DNA of 25,335 bases from Cladosporium sp. IMV 00045 (GCA_001931905.2 MSJI02000361.1:1-25335); one strand, 5' to 3'. Counted from the first letter of the stretch, positions 1 to 10,578 are shown. Numbers and translations are program-made. The notes: a model not told the origin generated them from the sequence alone.

Positions 1-1500
1 AGTTATAAAGCTATTGTAACTCTATTAAAAGATTAGAGAGTAAGCGTTATCGGTCTTATAATTAATACTAGATACTAATAATCCCTACTCCTTACTACTA
101 ACGTCGTTGCCGTTAGTAGCTACTAGGGGTATACGTTCGTAAGAAGGTTTTAAGAACGTATAAAGCTTAGCTAGTATAGGTTTAATCGTAACGTATAAGG
201 TTAAGAAGCGGAACTAAGAGTATAGTAGCCGGGAAAGCCTCTTCGACTTTATAGCTTTCTTAGAGGCTACTACATAGCTTAGGGGGGTTTTTTTATGTAT
301 GTATATACTAAATAACTTATCTAGGTAATCGAGACTTTAATAAAGGTAACGTAAATATAGGTTAAAGATTAGTTAGTATATATATAGCGAACTACGATTA
401 CGGTTATCGTAGGATTAGCTCTATTATTAGCGGCTAATTATTACTTATTAATATAGATGTTCCTCTTTTCCGGGTCTTAGCCTAGACTAGGCTTAGGAAA
501 GTATTAAGTACTTAAACGAATAGATAGGCTATTAGTATACAGGGGGATACCCGCTTAGTCGACTCTAGGTAATTATACTAACGTATAGTCTGTCGCGGTA
601 TGTAATCGGAATCGTCTCATTAATTCCTTTAACTAGGATATAGCTTACCCCTTTACTCGAGAGCTTATAATGTCGCGGCGCTTATTCGCGCGCCATTTTT
701 ATAGGCTATCGTTAATTAGTCGCTTCTTTAAGTAGTATATCATAACGGTAGAATATACTACGTAGCGCTTAGACTATATTTAATTATGTACTAGACCGAT
801 AATAGTAGTAATATAAAATCTATACTACATTTAAAGATATCTAGCTATTACTCCTACTATTCTAGCTTCTAGGATCCTAAAGCTATATTACCTAAGTTAG
901 AGACCTAAGAGAATAATTAGATTATATATAGGAAATATTATAAAGACTTAATAGGTTAATATCCTAGCGCCTATTAAGTCGATATTTCGCTAGCTAATTA
1001 CTACTTTATAAACTAGATAAGGAATAATTACTATAAATACTAATCTCTAATATTAAAAGCGTATATAGTTAGTTATTTATAAAGATTAGTAGTAGTAGAG
1101 AAAGCTAGTTAGCGTCGCTACTAATATAGAGAAAAATTATAAAGTATATTAGTATAGAAGCTTTAGCTATAAAAACTATAGCTATTATAGCGCTAATATA
1201 AGAAGCTTATAATAAGATACTTTTTAGCTTTAAAGTAATTTAGCTAGCTAGTCTTAGGAAAATTTAAAAGAAAGTAGTATTAATAATAAGCTATAAGCTT
1301 AGTTATTAGCGACTTTAGAGTAGAAAATAAAGTATAAAAGTTAATATAGTAGTAGGTTACTAGATAATAAAAACGTAGCTTAAAGAGCTATAATATATTT
1401 CTTATAAAGGAGAAGCGTAAGTAAAGCTAAAGCCTAGCTTACTCACTTTCTTAAGTATTACTAGTAATATTATAGAGTTCTAGATCCTAGCTATAATAGA
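1..1500. mobile_element. RIP-degraded repeat relic, no intact gene
   Basis: This stretch is AT-rich, full of TA and stop codons in every frame, and almost lacks CpA and TpG; positions 830-1443 contain neither dinucleotide at all. Normal composition returns near 1500-1530. That is the expected end state of repeat-induced point mutation, which turns CpA into TpA (TpG into TpA on the other strand) in duplicated DNA of Pezizomycotina. A plus-strand reading around 140-260, with stops ignored, shows a basic Arg/Lys-rich stretch (for example RLRSGTKSIVAGKA) that weakly recalls the C-terminal tail of fungal pogo transposases. That match is by eye and poor, so I do not assign a family. No terminal repeats were found. 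Confidence 0.75.
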
Positions 1501-2551
1501 CACGCGATTAGAATCCTACCCTTGGAATCCAACTATGAATTGGCCGTGCACCCCCACAAATTACCGAATTGAGCGACTGCCAAGCCGGAATTCAAGCTGG
1601 ATTCCATCCCTCATATTGGTTAGGTCGTTCGCGCGAGATGTGCACTGCGTCACAGGCCCCGCCGCTAGTCGCATGCCCTATCGCGGAAGCAAACGCGAGT
1701 CGGCCGCAAATTCCGCTTACGGCGAAGTCAATGACGCAGACACCTAACGTAAGGTATGCACTGCGCTCAAACGCCGCTTATCATGCCCTGGAATATCCCA
1801 AAAATTGCGATGAGAGCGAGCGGTGCGCATCATGGTCATAGAAAATATCGCGCCTCACGTTCCTAATATCCCGAATCCTGTATCATCCTTCGAATCTTTT
1901 CCACATCTCTCGGCGCCCGGTTTGCGTGCTCTAATTCGCACAGATCATCACAGGATTGCGGCGGATCGTGTAGTTTGTCTCAGGCGCAAGCTGCATCGCA
2001 TATGTATATGACAAGTGTAGCGGAGAAGCTAGCAGTAGCCCTTAGTAGTTTAAGCCGCGAGGCAGATGTGTGTGGAATTCCGGAGAGACTTCGGAATGGC
2101 TCACAGGCTTTCTTCCTTATCGTAAGATTTGATGTCATAGATGGAGTGTTAAGGGCTCTACGCCGAATCTGGAAAAGCTCGATCCCCCGGTACCCCACGG
2201 ATGATGGTAATCATGGAGAACAGCTCCGGAGAAGCGGGGAGATTGTCGCCAATCTTACGTGAAGAAGATTTGCGAGCATCCACTCTTCGTGTTCAAGTCC
2301 CGGTAGGACGAGAGTGATAGCTTGCTTAGCTCACTCTGACAGCAACGCACGTCACCTCTTCCAAAAAGTTCCTGGTTGAACGTCATAGTGTGGGTTGGCT
2401 GGACTATAGAGGAGAGGCACTTCGTGATACTTGTATCCTCTTTCCCCTTATTCTTCACTACATCCCCGAATTTCTATTCCCCTACTTCCTCTCCTGTTCA
2501 CGTCTGACGAACATACACAACTAAGTTTGAATCAAACCACAGCAAACAACT
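1501..2551. other. Intergenic; upstream region of the dehydrogenase gene
   Basis: CpA and TpG return to ordinary frequency here, so this is not part of the degraded relic. Open frames are short, overlap on both strands and resemble nothing I recognise. The last 110 bases hold a pyrimidine-rich tract (about 2440-2500) followed by an A-rich leader, a common arrangement just before the start codon of well-expressed filamentous fungal genes. No RNA gene was recognised. Confidence 0.5.
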
Positions 2552-3608
2552 ATGATGCCTTCCTTTACAGTATTTAAGGGTCAAAAAGGTGGAAAGGTTT
2601 ACAAGTCGAAGACAACTAAGCCTGAGCTTCGAGGCGACCAAGTTCTCGTTCTGATCACTGCTTCTGGTCTCTGTGGTACTGACCTGCACTATCGTGAAAA
2701 CGACCAGGTTATGGGTCACGAAGGCGTTGGTATAGTCGAGACTACCGGACCTGATGTCACACATTTCCAGAAGGGCGACCGCGTGGGCTGGGGCTATCAG
2801 CACGATTCATGTGGATACTGCCAACAATGCCTCCGTGGTAACGAAACCTACTGTCCTGACCGCGCTATGTATGGCCTCGCAGATTTCGACCAGGGCTCAT
2901 GCGCTAGTCACGCCGTTTGGAGAGAGGCCTTCCTTTTCAAAGTTCCGGACGGCCTTAGCGACGAAGCTGCTGCACCTTTAATGTGCGGGGGTGCTACTGT
3001 CTTCAATGCACTGCATGCTTATCATGTCGAGCCGACCGAGACCGTTGGAATTATGGGTGTTGGCGGTCTCGGTCATCTTGCTATTCAGTTCGCGGCGAAG
3101 ATGGGCTGCTACGTTGTCGTACTCTCTGGATCCGAGCGCAAAAAGGACGAGGCTTTAGGACTTGGTGCCAAAGAGTTCATCGCAATGAAGAACGTCAAAG
3201 AACTTCAGCCATCAAGATTACTTGACCGCCTGCTCGTTACGACTTCAGAGCAGCCCGAATGGGAGAAGATAGTTCCAGCGCTTGCACCAGGAGCTGTTGT
3301 TCATCCTATATCGTTTCTTGATGGGGGGAACTTCTCCTTTCCATACAGCAAGTCCTCCATAATTGTTGCCACGCATAGAGTCTGTACTGACCTATCTATT
3401 AGTGCCACTTCTCCTCAACGGGATCGGTGTCCAAGGCTCAGTTGTCGCATCGAGATATATTCACAATCGCATGCTGGAGTTTGCGGCGCAGCACAAGATT
3501 GAGCCAATCATCGAAAAATTTCCAATGACCGAAGAGGCGATCAACAGAGCCATGGACAAGCTCCATGACGGTAATGTTCGCTACCGTGGGGTGTTTGTTG
3601 CTGAGTAA
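2552..3608 (+). CDS. Zinc-dependent alcohol dehydrogenase (MDR/CAD-like), 2 exons
   Basis: Predicted cytosolic NAD(P)-dependent oxidoreductase interconverting alcohols and aldehydes; the substrate is unknown. Exons 2552-3347 and 3403-3608 give 333 residues, close to the family norm. The GroES-like half has catalytic-zinc ligands C41, H56-E57 and probably C145, and the structural-zinc cysteines C87, C90, C93 and C101. The Rossmann loop is GVGGLGH at 169-175. The strand end SGSERKK at 192-198 resembles the NADP-preferring cinnamyl-alcohol-dehydrogenase type, so NADPH use is inferred. The 55-nt intron has GC-AG ends (GCAAGT...CTATTAG, branch ACTGAC). Splicing restores the family sequence FPYMPLL...VQGSVVASR, whereas the unspliced frame runs into unrelated sequence. 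Start: the first of two adjacent ATGs, with A at -3. It stands alone on its strand; the nearest downstream sequence is the decayed DUF3505 copy. Confidence 0.9.
3348..3402 (+). other. GC-AG intron of the dehydrogenase gene
   Basis: The donor is A|GCAAGT, the branch site TACTGAC and the acceptor CTATTAG. Only this junction joins codon 265 (Tyr) through a split ATG to the conserved PLLLNGIGVQGSVVA reading. No GT donor nearby gives the right phase. Confidence 0.85.
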
Positions 3609-4213
3609 GCGTTTATAGCGCCCAGATCGGGTGAGACGACATGCAAACGGTTGCTGCCAGACGCAGGCGAAAAGACCTCAGATAGTATAATATGACAAAG
3701 TCGAGTGTAAAAAGTACAACGAATCCGAGCATTGCAGAGTCGTACCCGAAGCCACGTGTTGCGTCAAGTCGACGCCAATGTATTGCACGGCATGCATAAT
3801 TGGTGTGTTAGATCCTTGATCTAAGTGACTACCGTCACGTGTACGAAGGCAGGTGACTAAGAAGTCTGGTTTGGGCTCGGTGGAGAGGGCACGTGGTGCA
3901 AAAGTGTGAAGCAGTATAGAGACAATAATTCGGTGTCGATTGAAACCTTGCAGTCACTATCAACAATGAGTTGAACACACGATATCGAAGACATCCTGTG
4001 TTCCTATATACTAAGGAGATTCGTACTGTGGCTACAGTGATCGAGCTGCTCAACCTGCTCGGAGTCTGATCATTTCGAGTCGCTCGAGCAGAGGTTGTCA
4101 CGTGACTCATCACGTCTTGAGGGAACCGCGATCAGTGCTCGAAGCCCCGGGGCGTTCAGCCTTGTGAGTAGGACAACTGCTTCGCCGTTCCCCCGCGTTC
4201 TTCCTGGCCTGTC
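3609..4213. other. Intergenic, no gene seen
   Basis: This lies between the dehydrogenase stop codon and the broken 3' end of the DUF3505 relic. Composition is ordinary. The relic's missing C-terminal third, which would carry the putative recombinase Tyr box, is not recognisable here, so that part appears deleted or replaced. Confidence 0.4.
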
Positions 4214-6406
4214 TTATGACGGTTCGTAACACATCCCTAGCTTCCTACAGAACGGTTCGATGAGCCAAATATAGTACACAAGCAGTTCACCAACCTCCCT
4301 TAGGAGATAGCGATGGATGATCTTGGTGTTTCCAGTGGTACTATAACCCTTATGGTAGGTTGTCACTATGCTTACCATACCGTCCTCGATGAACACATTC
4401 CGATGATGGCCATTCATAGTGTTGACGTGTCGTAGGCTGAGAATTTCAGTGCCGCGAGCTGGTTAGCCTGAAGTTAAGTACACGAGTAGGAGCAGGCGCT
4501 CGAGAAATGCATCCACTTGTTGCAAGTAGTCTTGGCACACCTTTTGGTTCCATCTCGGCTCTTTTGGAGTACTCTCTGGATAGATGAACTCTTCCTATAG
4601 CCATAGAGTGTCGAGTATCCTCTTGAGAAGCCACGTCCCTCTATCTAGCAACGTACCTTAAAGGTTTTTTGAGTGGCGAATGAAGCTCCACCCTTTCTGG
4701 TTCTCTGTGAGGTCGTCTATAACGCGATGCATCCAGAATCGAATGCCTAAGTCTTCCCGCTGCTCTTGGGGGTGAGGTGAAGAAGGAACAGCGCTTCGAG
4801 TTGAATCTGCGCCAGCTTGACTTGGTCTCGAACGAAGCCACGAAGCGCACTCATGCTTAGCTGGCGTATACCCTTATAATAAATTGAAAGGCCGTTGTCT
4901 GCCCATGAGATGTACCCTAAGTAAGTAGTTGAGTCGCGAACCTTCTTCCCATATATCCGTAGCTGACTGGCCTAGCTGAACGGAGATCGCACCCCGTTGA
5001 TCGAGAATCGCGCTCGCATTTCGTCGAGAAGATCAGCAGGCTGTAACCTTTCGCTTTCTCTTCCGCCAATCACAGATTTTTGTATGACCAGCATTTGCGC
5101 AATTTTGATAAAGCCGGAGATGCTAGGTGTAAAATGGTATGCCTCTTTGAGAATTCCTTTCATAGGATCGATTCCAAGTGCAGCCAGAAATCCAATGATA
5201 GCACTCTCGTATAGATCCCCCTTGAGATCATGGTCCAGTAGTGATATACAGAGATCGAGACAGGCATTATCCAGTGCGTCGCTCGCTCGTTCCATTGCAG
5301 AGGTAGCTTCCTCCCCGAACGTTTCACCGGATGCAGATAACTGGACTATTTCTTCCCCGCGCGCTAGTGTCTTTTGGAGATGAACATTTTGTACATTCAT
5401 GAGTTGGTGGCGCAATCGGTCTGTTCTACTCCCTGGAAGCGCGGTCCGAAAAACGAAGCCGAGGAGAGCATTCCAGATCCTTATGTAGTGCCGCCAGGTT
5501 GATTTTTGCAGCTTAACCATCAGCGGGCGATCAGCAGCGCTTGGGCGTTACAGAAAGCTGTTGATCCGGACTTGGTCAAAGATGTTGATGCTGTCGTTGC
5601 AGACTGAAACGTACGCATCCTCGACGACACGTTCGAGACTATTGCATACAGACATCAGTATAGGCTCGGTGGACGCATCTGGTTGTCTGACAAGTGTAGC
5701 GACATCGAGAAAGCAGCGGCCGTGAAGATACGAGAGCAGTCGAGTCATCTGTAGCCAGAGAGAGGTCTCCCTTCCTGCTGGTCTCTTCATACGCCACGTT
5801 ACCTTGCTTCTCCTGATCTCGCTCTAGTGCGGCAAGGTTCCGTAACACACAAGCAGCCATCGAGCCCGACTCTGGCTTTTGATGTCGAGTGTCGCTATGC
5901 TGAAGTTGGCTGTCGGGATGTATCATAAAGTAGCTTGTGTAGTGTCCTATGTGGAAAAAGCGCTGGCAGCGGACCGATCTCCATGCGTCCGCCTGCTTCT
6001 ATACAGAGACCTGGAGCGAGAAAGCTGTCCTCGACCCGCCTCTTTTCCCAGTCGCGCTCCACTCATGCGCCGCTCGCCAGTGTCTCCTAAGGCTGTCTAT
6101 TGAACGGTAGACAAAAGCGCACTTCTGCGGTTCCAGCCGGCATTGCTTCCCGTCTTGGAATAAGTAAAGACCATCTATCGGCAATTCGACAGACTGTGGG
6201 ACTCCAGAATCTTCTTGAGAACAGGGTAAACCAGGCCAAGCTTGGAGTTCGTCGGAGATGGATGCTCTCACGCCCTTAAATATCTTACTTTGCTTTTGCC
6301 TGAGGTGGGTTCGAATGTTGTCTGGCCACACGCAGTAGTGACACGTTTTGCAAATCACGACGCCGTGCTTGGCATTAACGGTGAAATAGTCTGCAGCCAT
6401 TACCAC
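4214..6406 (-). pseudogene. Decayed paralogue of the C2H2/DUF3505 (OrsD-like) protein
   Basis: Successive broken segments match the intact neighbour (6731-9511) in the same order. The N-terminal finger region (CKTCHY...; 5999-6406), the central helical region (5548-5926), the segment around LDEMRARFSINGV (4972-5520) and the box around PARGTEI, VFIEDG and HKGY (about 4214-4480) are all present. Homologous reading continues across four in-frame stops: TAG 5999-6001, TAA 5548-5550, TAG 4972-4974 (Trp in the paralogue) and TAA 4463-4465 (Gln in the paralogue). There are also frame changes near 5765-5790 and 4755-4765. The C-terminal roughly 200 residues, including the putative catalytic Tyr, are missing. 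Each stop can be explained by a CpA-to-TpA or TpG-to-TpA change, as expected from RIP on a duplicate. It lies head-to-tail downstream of the intact copy. No function is expected. Confidence 0.88.
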
Positions 6407-6730
6407 CTGATTGACCTAACGTCAGAAGCTTTGTTATACATTTTTGCAAAGGTGTTTGAGAAGAAGCTTAAGAGTAGAGCAGTTTTCGCAAAGTGTGTGA
6501 ATCGAGACTGCGTTCTAAACACTCTACGCGCAAGGCGTAAGTCAAACAAACGGTCGCGACTTTCGCGTGCCTCTACTCGCTCACTAGACGCTAAGAAATA
6601 ACTGAAATGGTTATTTGCGCCGTAGACTGAATCTCAACGACATCTGACTGGATGAAGAATGCTATACACTTATCTCAAAGTGAATCCAAATGATAATGAC
6701 AGCATCCTCTATGCATGAATCACCGGCATG
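6407..6730. other. Spacer between the tandem DUF3505 copies
   Basis: About 320 bases separate the stop codon of the intact copy from the start of the decayed copy. The spacer would hold the 3' UTR of the intact gene. Nothing else is recognised. Confidence 0.4.
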
Positions 6731-9511
6731 CTAGTATTCCCACAGATTATCCGAGTTTGAATTACCCTCAATATCTTCCCTTCTGCCCTCCTCAGTCCGT
6801 GCTCGCTTTGAACCTGTGGAGTTCGTCACATCCTGTAATACCCTTTTCTTCGTGAGTGTAGGGTCGCTGAACCCAAGAAATTTGTGCCAGCTTCGGCTGA
6901 CCATACGGAACCCAGCTCGCCTTGCTTCAACATGTCCGGGGGCCCCCTCGAGACCACGCGCATAGAGTCTACCGGCTGTCCAAGACGTGTGAGCAGTTTG
7001 ACCGTCTGCGGCGCTCTCTTCAATATCGTAATCTCGCTTGAAACCCCCTTGTGCTAGGTGACGGCGAGAGATTGCAATTGCAACATGGCGATACGTTGCC
7101 AACGTGAGTGGGCTCTGGCAGATTTTGCTCGTCTCCCGCTTCAATATCTTCGTCAAACGAGAACCAGACCATGCACCCTTCCCAGCCGGCCAGAGCAGAA
7201 AACACAACGCAGATTTCTTTGTCGTAGGTGTTGAATGACCCTCCGTAAGCGTATCGAATTTTCTCATGTTGCTTGAAAGTTTCTCCGGGTCCTGCTGCTC
7301 GGCAATCAGCAGCGTCATTTTCTGTACGAATGGAAGTATCAACCAGAGATAGTACACCACGAGTTCACTGATCTCACGTGGAAGATATGGGTGAATAATT
7401 TTGGTTGTACCAGTGCAGGTGTACCCTCTGTGGTAGGAAGTGACTATCGCAACCAAACCATCTTCAACAAATACGTTGCGATGGGACATTGTATTGGCAT
7501 GCTGTAAGCCTGTGATCTCGGTCCCCCGAGCTGGTTGACCTGCAGTGAGATGGACGAGTAGGAGAAGCGTTTCGAGGAATTGATCGACCTGAGCACGATA
7601 AAGCTGAAATTGTTTGAGATCCCATATGATGTGGCGTGCGCCGTCCAAAGTACAAAAGCGATCCCTCAGCTTTTCTGATCCAACGACTCTTTGCAGAAGC
7701 CACATGTCGCCTGGTGGAATCGTGTCTGCGTTACGCCGGTCTTTTAAGAAGCTCCATCCTGGTGCGACATTCGTGGGGTCATCGCGGATTTGGTGAAGAG
7801 CTATCCTGGGCACGATCTCGGCTCTGCTTTCGTCCGCTCCGAGCATGAATAATGTCTCTAGGCTCTGCTGTGCACTCTGCACTTGTTGTAGCACAAATCG
7901 CTTGAAGACTGGTATCTGAAGCTCGACGTCGCGGTAATTGATAGTTTGCCCATCCTCCGACCATCTCATGTAGCCGAGGGACGTTGTGCAGTCTCTGATG
8001 CGCTTTCCGAAAGATCGTAAATGCAGGGCCCATGTGAAAGGTGTCGCATTGTCCAATGTCATGAATCTCTTGCGCATTTCGTCCAATGGATCTAGAGGAT
8101 CTTGCACCAGACCCTCTTCGGCTAATATAACAGACTTTTGCAACACGAGGAGCTGTGCTATCTTGATGAATGCCGAAAGTTTGGGTGTATATTTGGGAGC
8201 CTCGTGAAGACTATTGTTGTTTTCATCTATGCCCATGACTGCCAGAAAGCCCACCAACGGGCTCTCGAAAATATTTCCACGGAGAGGTTGTTCGAGCAGG
8301 GACAAACAGAAGTCTAGACACATGTGATCGAGTGGTTCCGACGCTGAAAAAGTCCTCGCTGCCTTTTCTGCAGCCAGCGCAAGCACTTGATCCAGAAGAG
8401 CAGTTTGGCGGGTGCTCAGGGTATGTTGAAATTCGATCTGCTGTCTTGGATCGCTTGTGCGGCAGACAAATGCAAGAGCCCGTTTCCAGGTCTGCTTGTA
8501 TTGTTTGTAGGTCGCCTCTTGTAGTTTGTACACAAGGCAGACCTCTCTGTCGGGTAGGAAAGACGTTATTCGCTTCTGCCCAAAAAAGTTCACCTTTTCC
8601 TCGCAAAGCGATGAATGCGATGTTTCGACAAGGCGATCGATGGCCAAACTGATCTCGTAGAACACGGGCTCCTCGTGTTGTGCTGGAAGTCGAGCAAGCG
8701 CTGCAGCCCTGTCCAGTGAGATCCCTTTGAGGTAATGGAACCAACGGGTTCTCTCAAGCCACGGTGACACCTGGGTCTTGGTGAGTGCATCATCGGGAGT
8801 GTTCTCAGCTTGAGAGTGCGTTGTCTCAAGGCGGGCGAGGGTTCCGAAGATCTGGTCCATCACAAACTGGCCTTCGTCGGATCTGGACAAGTGACCATGC
8901 CCTGGCGGTGCAGCCCCCTGTGTCGGTCTCTCGGACGCTTTGACCCGGAAACATATGCTTTCCTTCACTCCCGCAGTGAAGAAGCGTTGGTAAGACGCCG
9001 GCTGGTATGGTGGCTGATCGCCATAATGCTCGCGATTGAGGCGTTTCTGCATCACGCCTCTAGAACTCGCTACAGCTCCACCGCATCCGCGCCGGACGGA
9101 AGCGTGACAGGCATTGTAGTGCTTTCTTATCTCATCTTCACGTTTTGACACTGCGGGGCAATGATTACAGCCATAGCCGAGCTGCACTTTCAGGATAGGG
9201 AATGCTCTCGCGTCAGTTGGTGGCACGGGAATGCTTTCGACCACCGGATCCAAGAGCGCACACCGCAATGATGGTAGAAGACGATATTGAACCCATTCTA
9301 TCGCAGATTGTTTCGTCCGGAATTCAGAGTAAAGCCGGCGGTGATGTGCTCGAATGTGGGTCACGAGGTGTCGCGGTGCAACCCCGGCCTTGCATGCCCG
9401 GCAAACTAGAATCCTTTGTTCCGGTAGCAAGTGGAACAGGTTCAATGGGTTCGTGCTCTTGTTGATCATTTTCTGATCAGTAGCATCGTACGCAAAATCA
9501 TTCCCATACAT
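6731..9511 (-). CDS. C2H2/DUF3505 (OrsD-like) protein with tyrosine-recombinase-like C-terminal half
   Basis: This uninterrupted 926-residue frame belongs to the fungal family annotated as OrsD-like/DUF3505, relatives of which also form the N-terminal parts of large RecQ-type helicases. No helicase domain is present here. N-terminal fingers: C37-x2-C40 with H52/H56, and C115-x2-C118 with H131/H136. Residues 240-600 are helical and of unknown role. From 655 on, the order resembles a tyrosine recombinase: ARGTEI with R662, a strand pair around TSYHRGY (R695, Lys in the decayed copy), a helix, then YRH (R808-H809), H841 and Y850. H841 to Y850 is nine residues apart, as in the LGHSS...Y box. DNA breakage/rejoining is inferred; the OrsD-like label is family knowledge. 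The C-terminal tail is basic. The likely true start is M15 (9469-9467), because the 9511 start overlaps the end of the upstream BTB gene. Confidence 0.82.
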   Translation of the reverse strand: MYGNDFAYDATDQKMINKSTNPLNLFHLLPEQRILVCRACKAGVAPRHLVTHIRAHHRRLYSEFRTKQSAIEWVQYRLLPSLRCALLDPVVESIPVPPTDARAFPILKVQLGYGCNHCPAVSKREDEIRKHYNACHASVRRGCGGAVASSRGVMQKRLNREHYGDQPPYQPASYQRFFTAGVKESICFRVKASERPTQGAAPPGHGHLSRSDEGQFVMDQIFGTLARLETTHSQAENTPDDALTKTQVSPWLERTRWFHYLKGISLDRAAALARLPAQHEEPVFYEISLAIDRLVETSHSSLCEEKVNFFGQKRITSFLPDREVCLVYKLQEATYKQYKQTWKRALAFVCRTSDPRQQIEFQHTLSTRQTALLDQVLALAAEKAARTFSASEPLDHMCLDFCLSLLEQPLRGNIFESPLVGFLAVMGIDENNNSLHEAPKYTPKLSAFIKIAQLLVLQKSVILAEEGLVQDPLDPLDEMRKRFMTLDNATPFTWALHLRSFGKRIRDCTTSLGYMRWSEDGQTINYRDVELQIPVFKRFVLQQVQSAQQSLETLFMLGADESRAEIVPRIALHQIRDDPTNVAPGWSFLKDRRNADTIPPGDMWLLQRVVGSEKLRDRFCTLDGARHIIWDLKQFQLYRAQVDQFLETLLLLVHLTAGQPARGTEITGLQHANTMSHRNVFVEDGLVAIVTSYHRGYTCTGTTKIIHPYLPREISELVVYYLWLILPFVQKMTLLIAEQQDPEKLSSNMRKFDTLTEGHSTPTTKKSALCFLLWPAGKGAWSGSRLTKILKRETSKICQSPLTLATYRHVAIAISRRHLAQGGFKRDYDIEESAADGQTAHTSWTAGRLYARGLEGAPGHVEARRAGFRMVSRSWHKFLGFSDPTLTKKRVLQDVTNSTGSKRARTEEGRREDIEGNSNSDNLWEY

Positions 9512-10578
9512 TCTCTATATTCTGGAGGTAAGGACTGTGTATATGTAGCCAGCATGAAACACTAGCGTGCGATAAGCAGATAACAGCTGCAGTGTTTAGG
9601 GGCAGGACCCTAGTCTCACAACACCCTTCGACCCTCTCGACAGCTAAGATGAAATTCCCATCCGACGTGAGGCTGTGTGCGTTCTCGAGGATCAACGTTG
9701 TGAGTACTTCCCGCATCTGCGTTTCCATTTCGGCAGTCTGATTGTAAACGATGGGTATTGCTTCAGTCACGTCTTGACATTCCCAGGCGCCTTGGGACTC
9801 AGTTCTGAACTTTTTGAGGGCAGCCTGCATCAGCGATGGTATACTATACTTCGCCGCGATTGCGTACATCTTTGCATGAACTGCGAGGAAGCTAGTGCTC
9901 GGTGAAGCTATCGCGGTCGGTGAGCCGCGTGCCGAAACGGTGGGGGAAGGGTATCGGGCATTCACCGTTGCCTTTTTCTTTTTGTCTTTCTTGCTTTTGT
10001 TCTTGTTTCTTGCAGGTTTCGGCACCTCCGCATGACTTCGGCCATCCCCGGGAAGCTCTGATATTGTGATGGCTTCATCCTCTGACTTCCCATCAATCAC
10101 TTCTGTCGTGAGAGACGGACGTCCTGAACGTTCAGATTGATGTTTGAGCGCAGCACTATCGTCGGACATGTCGCCTCTCACATCTTTAGTCGTGATAGTC
10201 GAGAATTCGTTGACTGATTGTGGATCGTAGTCATGAAAATATAGATAGTCGATCATCAACTGAACAGCTTGAGGGTCGTCTTCGGCAATGGCGTCATCAT
10301 CATCAGCAGCGGCTTTGAGCTCGATCAATCCACAGTCCCCCTCCTACACAGTTGTCAGCCTCATCTTAATACGCTCTCGTCGAGTGAAGCTTTACCTTCC
10401 ATTTCCCGCGCTGGCATGCGTTTCTAAAAAATTCGGATTGAGGACAAATGATGCATTTATGCACCTTGGCTTCGAACCAGCCACACTTGACGGTAAGATC
10501 AGAGTAATCGCCGCTTTTCCTGAGACTACACATAGTCAGAAACGTATAGTCTGATGCCCAATGAGCACGGAGCTCCAT
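9498..10578 (-). CDS. BTB/POZ-domain protein, 2 exons
   Basis: Exons 10578-10396 and 10343-9498 give 342 residues. The BTB/POZ fold spans about residues 20-105: SGDYSDLTVKCG, then KVHKCIICPQSEFF, then, after the intron, IELKAAADDDD and the helix around AVQLMIDYLYF. A charged low-complexity Lys-rich linker (KNKSKKDKKKK) may act as a nuclear signal. A second conserved block follows (HAKMYAIAAKYSIPSLM...ALKKF), typical of fungal BTB proteins of unknown role, often considered Cul3-adaptor-like or scaffolds. The 52-nt intron (GTAAAG...CTGAC...TGTAG) restores the BTB core. After VERVEG the tail becomes Cys/Leu-rich and unlike the family, so the 3' end may contain an unrecognised intron or a frameshift. 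Its stop codon lies inside the longest reading of the next gene. Confidence 0.85.
10344..10395 (-). other. Intron of the BTB gene
   Basis: The donor is AAG|GTAAAG, the branch site GGCTGAC and the acceptor TGTGTAG|GAG, 52 nt in all. Joining the exons gives GKWK-EGDCGLIELK, the usual BTB sequence across this point. Confidence 0.85.

Noticed and set aside
2275..2320. tRNA-like T-arm (GTTCAAGTCCC)
   Set aside because: The flanking bases do not form a T-stem, and no acceptor or anticodon arms could be drawn.
8223..8744. 173-codon frame inside the 926-residue gene
   Set aside because: Same strand, different frame, within an intact gene with clear domain structure; a shadow.
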